Below are positions 1-6,377 of a stretch of 10,678 nucleotides of DNA, in pieces. Every line of letters begins with the position of its first letter. The first letter of the stretch is position 1. Below the pieces are notes generated by a model that was not told where the DNA came from, did no database searches, and was given only the letters and a program-made list of their open reading frames with translations. Position numbers and translations under genes: made by a program. The stretch is taken from assembly GCA_002727535.1 (NCBI GenBank), contig PBXH01000048.1, positions 1 through 10,678 on the forward strand, written 5' to 3'. This stretch comes from Gammaproteobacteria bacterium. GTDB taxonomy: Bacteria; Pseudomonadota; Gammaproteobacteria; Magnimaribacterales; TMED112.

Positions 1-1
1 A

Positions 2-211
2 AATGAACCGAGGTATGCTTCATTGCCTAATATTATGAAGGCCAAAAGAAAACCTCTTGAAGAGATAAGCATAGATGAATTGGGAGTAGACACTGTTAGC
101 AAAGTCAGCACTTTAAAAGTTGAATCTCCACCAGAAAGACAAGAGGGCGTTAAAGTTGAAACAGTAGATGAACTAGTGGATAAGCTTAAAAATGAGGCGC
201 AAGTAATATGA
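2..211 (+). CDS. etfB: Electron transfer flavoprotein beta subunit, C-terminal part (5' end outside window)
   Basis: The reading frame is open from base 2 to the TGA at 209-211 and gives the last 69 residues of a protein that is normally about 250 residues. The fragment opens with [18 protein letters not shown], the family's conserved segment, which in known ETFs includes the beta-subunit recognition loop that docks on partner dehydrogenases. It ends with the usual helix [15 protein letters not shown]. EtfB binds AMP and, with EtfA, forms the soluble heterodimer that takes electrons from acyl-CoA dehydrogenases. The TTG at 23 lies inside the conserved segment and is not the start; the true start is upstream of the window. 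The stop overlaps the etfA start (ATGA), which suggests translational coupling. Identification is secure; only the N-terminal part is unseen. Confidence 0.96.
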   Translation, partial: NEPRYASLPNIMKAKRKPLEEISIDELGVDTVSKVSTLKVESPPERQEGVKVETVDELVDKLKNEAQVI

Positions 212-1140
212 AAACTTTAGTTTTAGCGGAGCATAATAATAGCGAACTATCAGCAGCGACATTGAGTGTTGTTGAAGCAGCGAAGAAGCTTGGTAAAGAC
301 ATTGATGTACTAGTTGCTAGTAATTCAGCAAATAGCGTTGTAGATCAAGCTAAAAGCGTTGAAGGAGTGTCACAAGTTTTACATTTTAATGACGCAAGAT
401 TCTCTAATGAGATAGCAGAAGATTTAGCTGAATGTGTCGTTTCTGTAGCCGGCGATTATTGCTATTTCTTAGCAAGCTCTAGCACTACTGGAAAGAATAA
501 TCTTCCAAGAGCTGCTGCTCTCATGGATCTTCAACAAATATCAGAAGTGATTGAGATAATAGATGACAAGACATTTAAAAAACCTATTTATGCAGGATCT
601 TGTATTGCAACTGTTAAATCAGAGCAAGAAAAAAATGCTCTAACTATTAGAACCACTGCCTTTGACAAATCTGCTCTTGGAGCAGGAACAGCAGAAGTCG
701 TAGAGAAACCAGTGCCAGATACTGCTTCAAGAAAAGCGCAATTTGTTAAGAATGAGTTAACTGTTTCAGATAGACCTGAATTAACTTCTGCTGATATCGT
801 CATTTCAGGTGGGAGAGGAATGCAAAATGCTGATAATTTTGCTTTATTGGAAGGTATAGCAACTAAGCTTAATGCAGCTGTAGGAGCTTCCAGAGCAGCT
901 GTAGATTCAGGTTTTGCACCCAATGATTACCAAGTAGGGCAAACTGGAAAATCTGTTGCACCTAATCTCTATATAGCTGTGGGAATATCAGGAGCTATTC
1001 AGCATTTAGCTGGGATGAAAGATTCAAAAACAATTGTTGCCATCAATAAAGATGAAGAGGCGCCAATCTTTAAAGTTGCTGATTACGGTCTAGTAGCAGA
1101 CTTATTTGAAGCTCTTCCTGAGCTTGAATCAAAGCTTTAA
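208..1140 (+). CDS. etfA: Electron transfer flavoprotein alpha subunit
   Basis: This 310-residue protein has the normal length for EtfA, the FAD-carrying half of ETF, which passes electrons from acyl-CoA dehydrogenases to ETF-quinone oxidoreductase in the cytoplasm. The N-terminal domain (about 1-180) is the nucleotide-binding-like fold. The C-terminal FAD domain shows SGGRG (200-204), [13 protein letters not shown] (226-238, with R229), [20 protein letters not shown] (242-261), the GAIQHLAGM stretch (262-270) and [19 protein letters not shown] (278-296). These are the classic FAD-contact segments. The start at 208 overlaps the etfB stop, and a GAGG at 194-197 serves as a ribosome binding site about 10 bases upstream. 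The last 17 bases overlap a promoter-like element for nfuA. No sign of truncation or unusual composition. Confidence 0.98.
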   Translation: MKTLVLAEHNNSELSAATLSVVEAAKKLGKDIDVLVASNSANSVVDQAKSVEGVSQVLHFNDARFSNEIAEDLAECVVSVAGDYCYFLASSSTTGKNNLPRAAALMDLQQISEVIEIIDDKTFKKPIYAGSCIATVKSEQEKNALTIRTTAFDKSALGAGTAEVVEKPVPDTASRKAQFVKNELTVSDRPELTSADIVISGGRGMQNADNFALLEGIATKLNAAVGASRAAVDSGFAPNDYQVGQTGKSVAPNLYIAVGISGAIQHLAGMKDSKTIVAINKDEEAPIFKVADYGLVADLFEALPELESKL

Positions 1141-1153
1141 GCCCACATATAAT
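1124..1153 (+). promoter_or_regulatory. Candidate sigma70 promoter for nfuA, overlapping the etfA 3' end
   Basis: TTGAAT at 1124-1129 and a perfect TATAAT at 1148-1153 are separated by 18 bases. Counting the last base of the -10 hexamer as -7 puts the start point at 1160, the A of the nfuA ATG. The match is good for an AT-rich genome, but such sequences can occur by chance and nothing here proves activity. nfuA could also be read through from etfBA. Confidence 0.45.
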
Positions 1154-1159
1154 AAGAGC

Positions 1160-1738
1160 ATGATTAACGTAACTGATACAGCTCAAGAATATCTTTCAAA
1201 ACTAATTGCAAAGAAAGACTTTTCTTGCGATATAAGAATTTTTGTTTCTGATCCAGGAACACCAAAAGCAGAAACATGTCTTGCTTTCTGCAAAGAAGAT
1301 GAATCGCTAAAAACTGATCACAAGATAGAGTTCAAAGATTTTGATCTTTACATAGAGGAACGCAGTCTCTCATTTCTTGATGATGCAGAAGTTAATTACG
1401 ACAAAGACAATTTTGGAGGTCAATTGACCATTAAAGCGCCTAGCGCAAGAGTGCCAAAAATTGGAGATGATGCCACTTTAGAAGATAGAGTTAATTACGT
1501 TCTTTACGATGAGATTAATCCTCAATTAGCCTCTCATGGTGGCAACGTACATCTTGAAGAAATCACAAAAGATAATATGGTCGTTTTGCAATTTGGGGGT
1601 GGCTGTCAAGGGTGCGGTATGGTAGATGTAACTTTAAAAGAAGGTATAGAAAAAACTTTAATTGAAAAAATTCCTGAGATTAAAGGCATCAGAGACGTAA
1701 CAGACCACACAAATACCGAAAACGCTTACTACAAATAA
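1160..1738 (+). CDS. nfuA: Fe-S cluster carrier/biogenesis protein NfuA
   Basis: NfuA carries a [4Fe-4S] cluster at the interface of a homodimer and hands it to target enzymes, especially under oxidative stress or iron limitation. From the ATG at 1160 the protein is 192 residues, against 191 in E. coli. Residues about 1-95 form the degenerate A-type domain (DPGTPKAETC at 31-40, GGQLTIKAPSA at 86-96). Residues about 105-192 form the Nfu domain, with NPQLASHGGNVHLEEIT (120-136) and FGGGCQGCGMVDVTLKEGIE (145-164). The cluster ligands are C149 and C152, the same numbers as in E. coli. A TTG at 1106 would add 18 residues with no counterpart in the family and sits inside etfA, so I reject it. No clear Shine-Dalgarno precedes the ATG. 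Nineteen bases separate it from etfA. Confidence 0.96.
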   Translation: MINVTDTAQEYLSKLIAKKDFSCDIRIFVSDPGTPKAETCLAFCKEDESLKTDHKIEFKDFDLYIEERSLSFLDDAEVNYDKDNFGGQLTIKAPSARVPKIGDDATLEDRVNYVLYDEINPQLASHGGNVHLEEITKDNMVVLQFGGGCQGCGMVDVTLKEGIEKTLIEKIPEIKGIRDVTDHTNTENAYYK

Positions 1739-1739
1739 G

Positions 1740-2522
1740 CTAATCTTCTTCCTTAGGATAGCTATAGACACCAACTAGAATCCCTATCCTTGGGTGATCA
1801 AAATAATGAAGTTCATTCAATGAGATTCTTCTTTGTTCATCAATAACATAAAGCTGTCTCTTGTTTTTTGGTATTTCAGATTCTTCAATATCTAACTCAA
1901 ATTCTCCAATTAAAGGTTTTACGTTAAATTCCGACTTAGACATGATGTAGGTGTTAGATAGAGAGTCTGGACCCATAGCGCATTTGGCATGAATTCTGGG
2001 AAAGCGAGATTTAAAAACTTTAACAACACATTGGTTATCTTGATCTGAAACTAAAATGTAGGGAGTTAATGCTTCATCTTTAAGAGGTTGAAACCAAGAT
2101 TTGTGATTATCTAACTCAAGGTCAGGTACAGCTGATATTCTTCTCATAGTTCCATTAAGCTCGTGATCCTTTTTATCAAGCACTCTAAAAAAACTTGGAA
2201 TGGCTATAGATTCTTCTTCATCTAGCTCCTCTTCATTCTCGACAAAATCAGGAATTTCCTCAAAGTATTCAAAATCAAAAACTATCTCTTCTTTCTCGTT
2301 AATGATGTTCTCTAGATTTATTTCTGGTTGTTCTATTTCTTCGAGTGAAAGCGCCTCATTAATTAGTATATTTTCATCAACAATTTCGAACTTTTCGGAA
2401 GTATTTTGATCTTTCCAAATAACTGTTGCTACTTCAACTTTCACTATTTCAATTTCCTCAGTTGCAGAAAGAGCTAAAGAGAAGGGCAGAAAAACTGCTA
2501 TAAACTTGAAAAAATGACGCAT
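1740..2522 (-). CDS. csiV: CsiV-family peptidoglycan-binding protein, secreted
   Basis: This 260-residue protein starts with a signal peptide (basic MRHFFK, hydrophobic core to about residue 16, likely cleavage after A17 or A20), so it should act in the periplasm. The N-terminal motif EIEIVKVEVATVIWK (22-36) and the C-terminal block with KSWFQPL (141-147), VVKVFKSRFPRIHA (166-179), then RRISLNELHYFDHPRIGILV (231-250), fit the CsiV family. In Vibrio cholerae CsiV binds peptidoglycan and supports PBP1A through LpoA. Between these parts lies an acidic insert: 21 of residues 61-105 are Glu or Asp, with a single Lys. The gene stands alone, convergent with nfuA (one base between stops) and divergent from the dehydrogenase operon. 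No Shine-Dalgarno is seen before its ATG. The family call rests mainly on the C-terminal ELHYFDHP-type motif; the exact cellular role here is inferred. Confidence 0.82.
   Translation of the reverse strand: MRHFFKFIAVFLPFSLALSATEEIEIVKVEVATVIWKDQNTSEKFEIVDENILINEALSLEEIEQPEINLENIINEKEEIVFDFEYFEEIPDFVENEEELDEEESIAIPSFFRVLDKKDHELNGTMRRISAVPDLELDNHKSWFQPLKDEALTPYILVSDQDNQCVVKVFKSRFPRIHAKCAMGPDSLSNTYIMSKSEFNVKPLIGEFELDIEESEIPKNKRQLYVIDEQRRISLNELHYFDHPRIGILVGVYSYPKEED
1751..1794. repeat. Imperfect inverted repeat near the nfuA/csiV convergence
   Basis: Arms 1751-1761 and 1784-1794 can pair over 11 positions, with seven consecutive perfect pairs (AGGATAG at 1755-1761 with CTATCCT at 1784-1790), one T-T mismatch and one T-G wobble, around a 22-base loop. 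It lies inside the csiV coding end, 13 bases past the nfuA stop. No T-tract follows on either strand, so it is not a typical intrinsic terminator. It may only reflect coding sequence. Confidence 0.25.
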
Positions 2523-2615
2523 AAAGTTTTTAATACCAATTGAATTTTTATTTCAAAATACACTACATAAATGATACTAGTAAATTGGTTTTGAGGAACA
2601 AAAAAGGGTTAAATT
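2523..2615. promoter_or_regulatory. Divergent intergenic region between csiV and the acyl-CoA dehydrogenase-gap-nqr operon
   Basis: This 93-base, very AT-rich spacer is the only true intergenic region of any size here and must hold the promoters of both directions. On the + strand, TTGAAT (2540-2545) is followed after 18 bases by a weak TACATA (2564-2569). On the - strand, TTGAAA (2556-2551) is followed after 15 bases by TATTAA (2535-2530). Two inverted elements are visible: ACCAATT (2535-2541) with AATTGGT (2583-2589), and TTGAA (2540-2544) with TTCAA (2552-2556), plus the palindrome TACTAGTA (2575-2582). These could be regulator sites, but I recognise no known operator. The promoter hexamers are weak guesses. 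Confidence 0.5.
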
Positions 2616-3806
2616 ATGGATCTTAATTTTTCTAAAGAAGATTTAGAATTTCGCGATGAAGTTAGGGCATTCTTGGAAAATGAATACCCAAAGCACATCA
2701 GAGAGAAAATGCATAATGGTGAAGAACTCACCAGAGATGAAGTTGTCGAATGGCACAAATGTGTCGCTAAAAAGGGTTGGATGGGTCATTCATGGCCAGT
2801 TGAGCATGGAGGAACAGGATGGGATGCCACAAAGGTTTATCTGTATTTGAGAGAGCTAGCTCTGGAAGGTTGTCCAACATTTGTTCCTTTTGGTCTCCAA
2901 ATGGTTGCTCCAGTAATATGGACTTTCGGTTCAGAGGAACAAAAGAAAAAGTTTTTACCAAGAATCTTAAATTTTGATGACTGGTGGTGCCAAGGATATT
3001 CTGAACCTGGCTCTGGATCAGACTTAGCTTCACTTAAATGTAAAGCTGAACTCGATGGTGATGAATATGTCATTAATGGACAAAAAACTTGGACCACACT
3101 TGGACAATTTGCAGATTGGATTTTTGTTCTAGTAAGAACCGATGATTCAGGAATTAAACAAACAGGAATAACCTTTATTTTAGTTGATATGAAAACTCCT
3201 GGAATTGAAGTAAAACCTATAATCACTCTAGATGGCGACCATGAGGTAAACGAAGTATGGTTCGATAATGTTCGTGTGCCTAAAGAAAACGTAGTAGGTG
3301 AAGTTAATCAGGGTTGGACTTATGCAAAATTCTTGCTAACTCATGAAAGAAGCTCAATTGCTGGAGCACCGCAAATGAGAAGAGCTATAAATAGATTAGC
3401 CAAGAAGGCTGAAAAAACATTTCATGGCGATCATCCATTATCTGAAGATCCTACTTTTAAGGCTAAAGTTGCACAATTCAATTTAGATCTAGATGCTCTA
3501 GAAATGACAGAACTTAGAGGTTTAGCAGCTCAAAGAGAAGGAAATCCTCCAGGTGCTGAATCATCTTTATTGAAAATCAAAGGCACAGATCTACAACAAA
3601 GACTTTCAAGTTTAGCTGTAGAAATTGCTGGTCATGATGCTATGCCTTATGGAGGACCGTATGGCTTTTCAGATATTGAAGTTACAGCACCAAAAGACGC
3701 TCAGCTTTCCGCACCTAAATATTTAAACTTTAGAAAAGTAACTATTTATGGTGGAACTAATGAGATTCAGAAGAATATTATTGCAAAGGCTATTCTAGGT
3801 CTTTAA
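2616..3806 (+). CDS. Acyl-CoA dehydrogenase, large (catalytic) subunit of a probable heteromeric enzyme (PimC / FadE26-like)
   Basis: A 396-residue flavoenzyme predicted to oxidise an acyl-CoA at the alpha-beta bond and pass electrons to ETF. The N-terminal helical domain covers about 1-120. The middle beta domain has WWCQGYSEPGSGSDL (123-137) and GQKTWTT (155-161), the segments that pack on FAD and substrate. The C-terminal domain ends with IYGGTNEIQKN (377-387). Where MCAD-type enzymes carry the catalytic Glu (YEGT), this protein has Gly379. A Glu in the alternative helix-G position is present (E244 in LLTHERSS), as in isovaleryl-CoA dehydrogenase and FadE26-type enzymes. The Arg-x-x-Phe-Gly FAD motif of the C-terminal domain is missing. 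Both traits, and the partner gene 13 bases downstream, fit the alpha chain of an alpha2beta2 enzyme. Substrate is not readable; dicarboxylyl- or branched/sterol-side-chain acyl-CoAs are possibilities from relatives. Start supported by an AAGGG upstream (2604-2608). Confidence 0.9.
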   Translation: MDLNFSKEDLEFRDEVRAFLENEYPKHIREKMHNGEELTRDEVVEWHKCVAKKGWMGHSWPVEHGGTGWDATKVYLYLRELALEGCPTFVPFGLQMVAPVIWTFGSEEQKKKFLPRILNFDDWWCQGYSEPGSGSDLASLKCKAELDGDEYVINGQKTWTTLGQFADWIFVLVRTDDSGIKQTGITFILVDMKTPGIEVKPIITLDGDHEVNEVWFDNVRVPKENVVGEVNQGWTYAKFLLTHERSSIAGAPQMRRAINRLAKKAEKTFHGDHPLSEDPTFKAKVAQFNLDLDALEMTELRGLAAQREGNPPGAESSLLKIKGTDLQQRLSSLAVEIAGHDAMPYGGPYGFSDIEVTAPKDAQLSAPKYLNFRKVTIYGGTNEIQKNIIAKAILGL

Positions 3807-3807
3807 T

Positions 3808-3813
3808 GGGGGG
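3808..3813 (+). promoter_or_regulatory. All-G ribosome binding site for the small dehydrogenase subunit
   Basis: A run of six G lies directly after the TAA of the large subunit, six bases before the ATG at 3820. It is an unusual but well-placed anti-SD complement in an AT-rich setting and fixes the start of the downstream gene. An in-frame upstream ATG is not needed to explain the conserved N-terminus. Confidence 0.55.
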
Positions 3814-3819
3814 TATGAG

Positions 3820-4902
3820 ATGAAATTAAGTTATTCAGACGAACAAAACTTACTAAGAGATAGTGTCTCAAAATTCTGCATGTCAGATTATGACTTTGAA
3901 ACCAGAATGAGAAGCGTTGAATCAGAAAAAGGTCACAATGAAGAGCATTGGAAGCTTTTTGCTGAACTTGGTTGGTTGGCTATACCTTTTGCTGAAGAAC
4001 ATGGTGGTTTAGACGGTAATGATGTTGATTTAAGTCTTATGTTTGAGGAATTCGGCAAAGCAATAGTGGTTGAACCATATCTAGCCAATGTTGTTCTAGG
4101 AGGAGGGGTTTTAAAGCGCTCTGACCTTGAAGATAAAGCTAAGCATATCGAAGGTATTATTGCTGGAGAATCGCAAGTATCACTGGCTAATTATGAGCCT
4201 GAAAAGGGTTTTAACTTAGCTAATGTCGATTGTGAAATAAGCTCTGATGGTACTGTCAATGGACTCAAAACAACAGTACTAAATGCACAAAATGCTAACT
4301 ATTTCGTTGTTTTTGGTAAACATGAAAAGGATCATGCTTTTGCGTTGGTATCAAAAGATGCTGAGGGCTTAAAATGCACTAGCTATAAAACATATGATGG
4401 TTTTGTTTCTGGGGATGTTAAGTTTGAAAATTGTAAAGCTGAAGCAGTATTTTCTGTTGGTTCTGCTCTAAATATTCTCGAAGAAACAATTCTTGATGCA
4501 TTAGTCTGCGTGTCTTCAGAAGCAGTAGGTGCTATGGAAAAATGTTACCAACTAACAATTGAGTACACTAAGCAAAGAGAGCAATTTGGACAGCCTCTTT
4601 CAAAATTCCAAGCACTACAACATAGAATGGTTGATATGTTTATGGAGACTGAATTTACAAAATCTTTTCTATTAAAAGTTCTTGCAACTCACGAAGCAGA
4701 CGAAAAACGAAAACTTATCTATGGTTTAAAGAATCAAGTTGCTCTTGCTGGAAAATCAGTGGCAGAAGAAGCTGTGCAAATGCATGGTGGAATGGGCTGT
4801 ACAGAAGAAATGTCAATAGGTCATTATTTAAAAAGAATGATGGTTATTGTGCATTTATTTGGTAACGATACGTATTACTTAAACAAATATATAGAAAGTT
4901 AA
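3820..4902 (+). CDS. Acyl-CoA dehydrogenase family protein, small (non-catalytic) subunit of a probable heteromeric enzyme (PimD / FadE27-like)
   Basis: A 360-residue member of the acyl-CoA dehydrogenase family. The N-terminal helical domain (about 1-110) includes ELGWLAIPFAEEHGG (49-63). The middle domain is divergent: the Ser-Glu-Pro-Gly-Ser loop and the conserved Trp-Thr of active enzymes cannot be found. The C-terminal domain keeps the FAD-pyrophosphate motif REQFGQPLSKFQALQH (253-268) and QMHGGMGCTEE (320-330). The usual YEGT catalytic segment is replaced by LFGNDTYYL (346-354), and there is no Glu in the helix-G alternative position that I can align. So this chain should not form a complete active site alone and probably contributes FAD-binding residues to the large subunit encoded just upstream. 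It is somewhat shorter than typical relatives (about 370-390). Pairing is inferred from gene order and complementary motifs. Confidence 0.85.
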   Translation: MKLSYSDEQNLLRDSVSKFCMSDYDFETRMRSVESEKGHNEEHWKLFAELGWLAIPFAEEHGGLDGNDVDLSLMFEEFGKAIVVEPYLANVVLGGGVLKRSDLEDKAKHIEGIIAGESQVSLANYEPEKGFNLANVDCEISSDGTVNGLKTTVLNAQNANYFVVFGKHEKDHAFALVSKDAEGLKCTSYKTYDGFVSGDVKFENCKAEAVFSVGSALNILEETILDALVCVSSEAVGAMEKCYQLTIEYTKQREQFGQPLSKFQALQHRMVDMFMETEFTKSFLLKVLATHEADEKRKLIYGLKNQVALAGKSVAEEAVQMHGGMGCTEEMSIGHYLKRMMVIVHLFGNDTYYLNKYIES

Positions 4903-4904
4903 TT

Positions 4905-6377
4905 TTGGTTAAAAGATTTAATCCCGACAAAAGACGCAGACCAAAGGTTGATGACCATTTTGGTGACTGGAAGTGGAGAGAAGCTCTTGCTGAATCCATG
5001 GTCCCAATGATTGGTAAACTTTATCGCAATGGGGTTAGATTGCTGATGTATGGTCGCCCTCTAATCAATTGTTCCGCAATAGAGATAATGAAACTTCACA
5101 GATTTGTGCGTGAAGTAGAAGGAAATGAATTAAGTGAGCTTGAAACATATCCTGTGATCGAACAGATCTCAAAAATGAAACTGATGCCTTGTGAGATTGA
5201 TGTTGGAGAAGTGGTGGTTCGTCTTCTAGATAATGATGAATTGGATCCTGTAGAGCATGTTAAAAATATGCTTGAAGAACAAATAAGAACCAAAAGATCC
5301 CACCCTTTGCGACCTAAAGACATTGTTTTATACGGTTTTGGAAGAATTGGCAGAATTCTAACTAGAATTCTTGTAAATGAAACAGGTCCTGGAGTAAATT
5401 GGCGTGTAAGAGCGGTAGTTGTCAGAGATTCAGATAATCCTGAAGACTTGATTAAAAGAGCAAGTTTGCTTAGAAATGATAGCGTTCACGGCACATTTCC
5501 AGGAACAATCAGAGTGGAAAGGAAAAATAACTCATTGATAGTTAATGGTAATGAAATTGTATTTATTTATGCCAATGATCCAAGAAAAGTAGATTACAAA
5601 AAATATGACATTAAAAAGGCGACTGTAATTGACAATACTGGTGTTTGGAGGGATGAAGATAGCTTGATGGAGCATGTCAAAAACCCATCAGTTGAAAGAG
5701 TTGTTCTGACTGCACCAGGAAAAGGCAAAATTAAAAATATTGTATATGGTATAAATGATCATAAAGTCAGTGAAGACGACAAGATTTTAGGGGCTGCATC
5801 TTGTACAACAAATGCTATCGTTCCAGCACTCAAAGTGGTTGATGATAATTTTAAAATTTTAAGTGGCCATATTGAGACTGTACATGCTTATACCAATGAT
5901 CAAAACTTAATAGATAACTATCACTCAGCTGATAGAAGAGGGCGAAGTGCAGCATTAAATCTAGTTATAACGGATACGGGAGCTGCAAAAGCAATTTCTG
6001 GTGTTCTGCCAGAGCTTAAGGGCAAATTAACCGCTAATGCGATTAGAGTTCCAACACCAAATGTAAGTCTTGCCATCATGCACCTTAACGTTAAAAAAGG
6101 GGTATCAGTTGAAGATTTAAATCAATGCTTTAGAAGTGCAGCATTTCATTCAAATCTAAGAACTACCATCGATTATTCAAATTCTTTAGATGCTGTTTCA
6201 TCTGATTTTTATAGCAATGAATTTGCTTGTGTTTTTGATTCTCAAGCAACAATTAGCAATTTTAACAATATAACTATTTACTGCTGGTACGATAATGAGT
6301 ATGGTTATTCCAGACAAGTTGCAAGGCTGTTAAATAAAGCTCTTGGCATTAATTTAGTTAGATACCCAAAACAGTAG
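4905..6377 (+). CDS. gap: Glyceraldehyde-3-phosphate dehydrogenase, long form with N-terminal extension
   Basis: At 490 residues this is about 150 longer than ordinary GAPDH (about 330-340). Residues 1-136 are an extra domain that I cannot assign a function; the part around WREALAESMVPMIGKLYRNG (24-43) recalls the long GAPDH found next to nqrA in Pseudomonas (PA3001 type). The catalytic portion shows the Rossmann motif YGFGRIGR (143-150), NDSVHGTF (191-198), nucleophile C300 in ASCTTNA, base H327 in ETVHAYTN, then RRGRSAALN (344-352), TGAAKA (358-363), RVPTPNVS (381-388) and WYDNEYGYS (461-469). NAD versus NADP preference is not decided. The start is TTG at 4905, two bases after the previous stop; no ATG lies between that stop and residue 32, and starting at residue 32 would cut off the WREALAE segment. 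The stop at 6375-6377 directly abuts the nqrA ATG. The enzyme would supply NADH, the substrate of the downstream complex, or act gluconeogenically. Confidence 0.93.
   Translation: MVKRFNPDKRRRPKVDDHFGDWKWREALAESMVPMIGKLYRNGVRLLMYGRPLINCSAIEIMKLHRFVREVEGNELSELETYPVIEQISKMKLMPCEIDVGEVVVRLLDNDELDPVEHVKNMLEEQIRTKRSHPLRPKDIVLYGFGRIGRILTRILVNETGPGVNWRVRAVVVRDSDNPEDLIKRASLLRNDSVHGTFPGTIRVERKNNSLIVNGNEIVFIYANDPRKVDYKKYDIKKATVIDNTGVWRDEDSLMEHVKNPSVERVVLTAPGKGKIKNIVYGINDHKVSEDDKILGAASCTTNAIVPALKVVDDNFKILSGHIETVHAYTNDQNLIDNYHSADRRGRSAALNLVITDTGAAKAISGVLPELKGKLTANAIRVPTPNVSLAIMHLNVKKGVSVEDLNQCFRSAAFHSNLRTTIDYSNSLDAVSSDFYSNEFACVFDSQATISNFNNITIYCWYDNEYGYSRQVARLLNKALGINLVRYPKQ

Noticed and set aside
588..923. 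Open frame on the - strand inside etfA
   Set aside because: Shadow frame opposite a well-conserved gene. The same applies to other antisense frames in the dehydrogenase, gap and nqr genes.
1121..1139. Short inverted repeat AGCTT/AAGCT at the etfA end as a terminator
   Set aside because: Only five pairs, AT-rich, and no T-tract; it overlaps the nfuA promoter candidate and is too weak to call.
1106..1159. Upstream TTG start for nfuA
   Set aside because: It would add 18 residues not found in NfuA and lies in the etfA coding end; ATG 1160 gives the family's normal length and numbering of the CxxC.
1805..1817. AATGAA-g-TTCATT palindrome in csiV
   Set aside because: It falls in the conserved ELHYFDHP coding block and is explained by codons; no partner sites seen.
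2200..2409. Serine-rich open frame on the + strand
   Set aside because: It is the antisense shadow of the Glu-rich stretch of csiV (GAA/GAG codons read as TTC/CTC/TCT); no ribosome binding site or protein family.
4998..5000. ATG at residue 32 as the gap start
   Set aside because: It would remove the WREALAE segment that precedes it in related long GAPDHs and leave a gap of about 95 bases in a unit otherwise packed to within a few bases.
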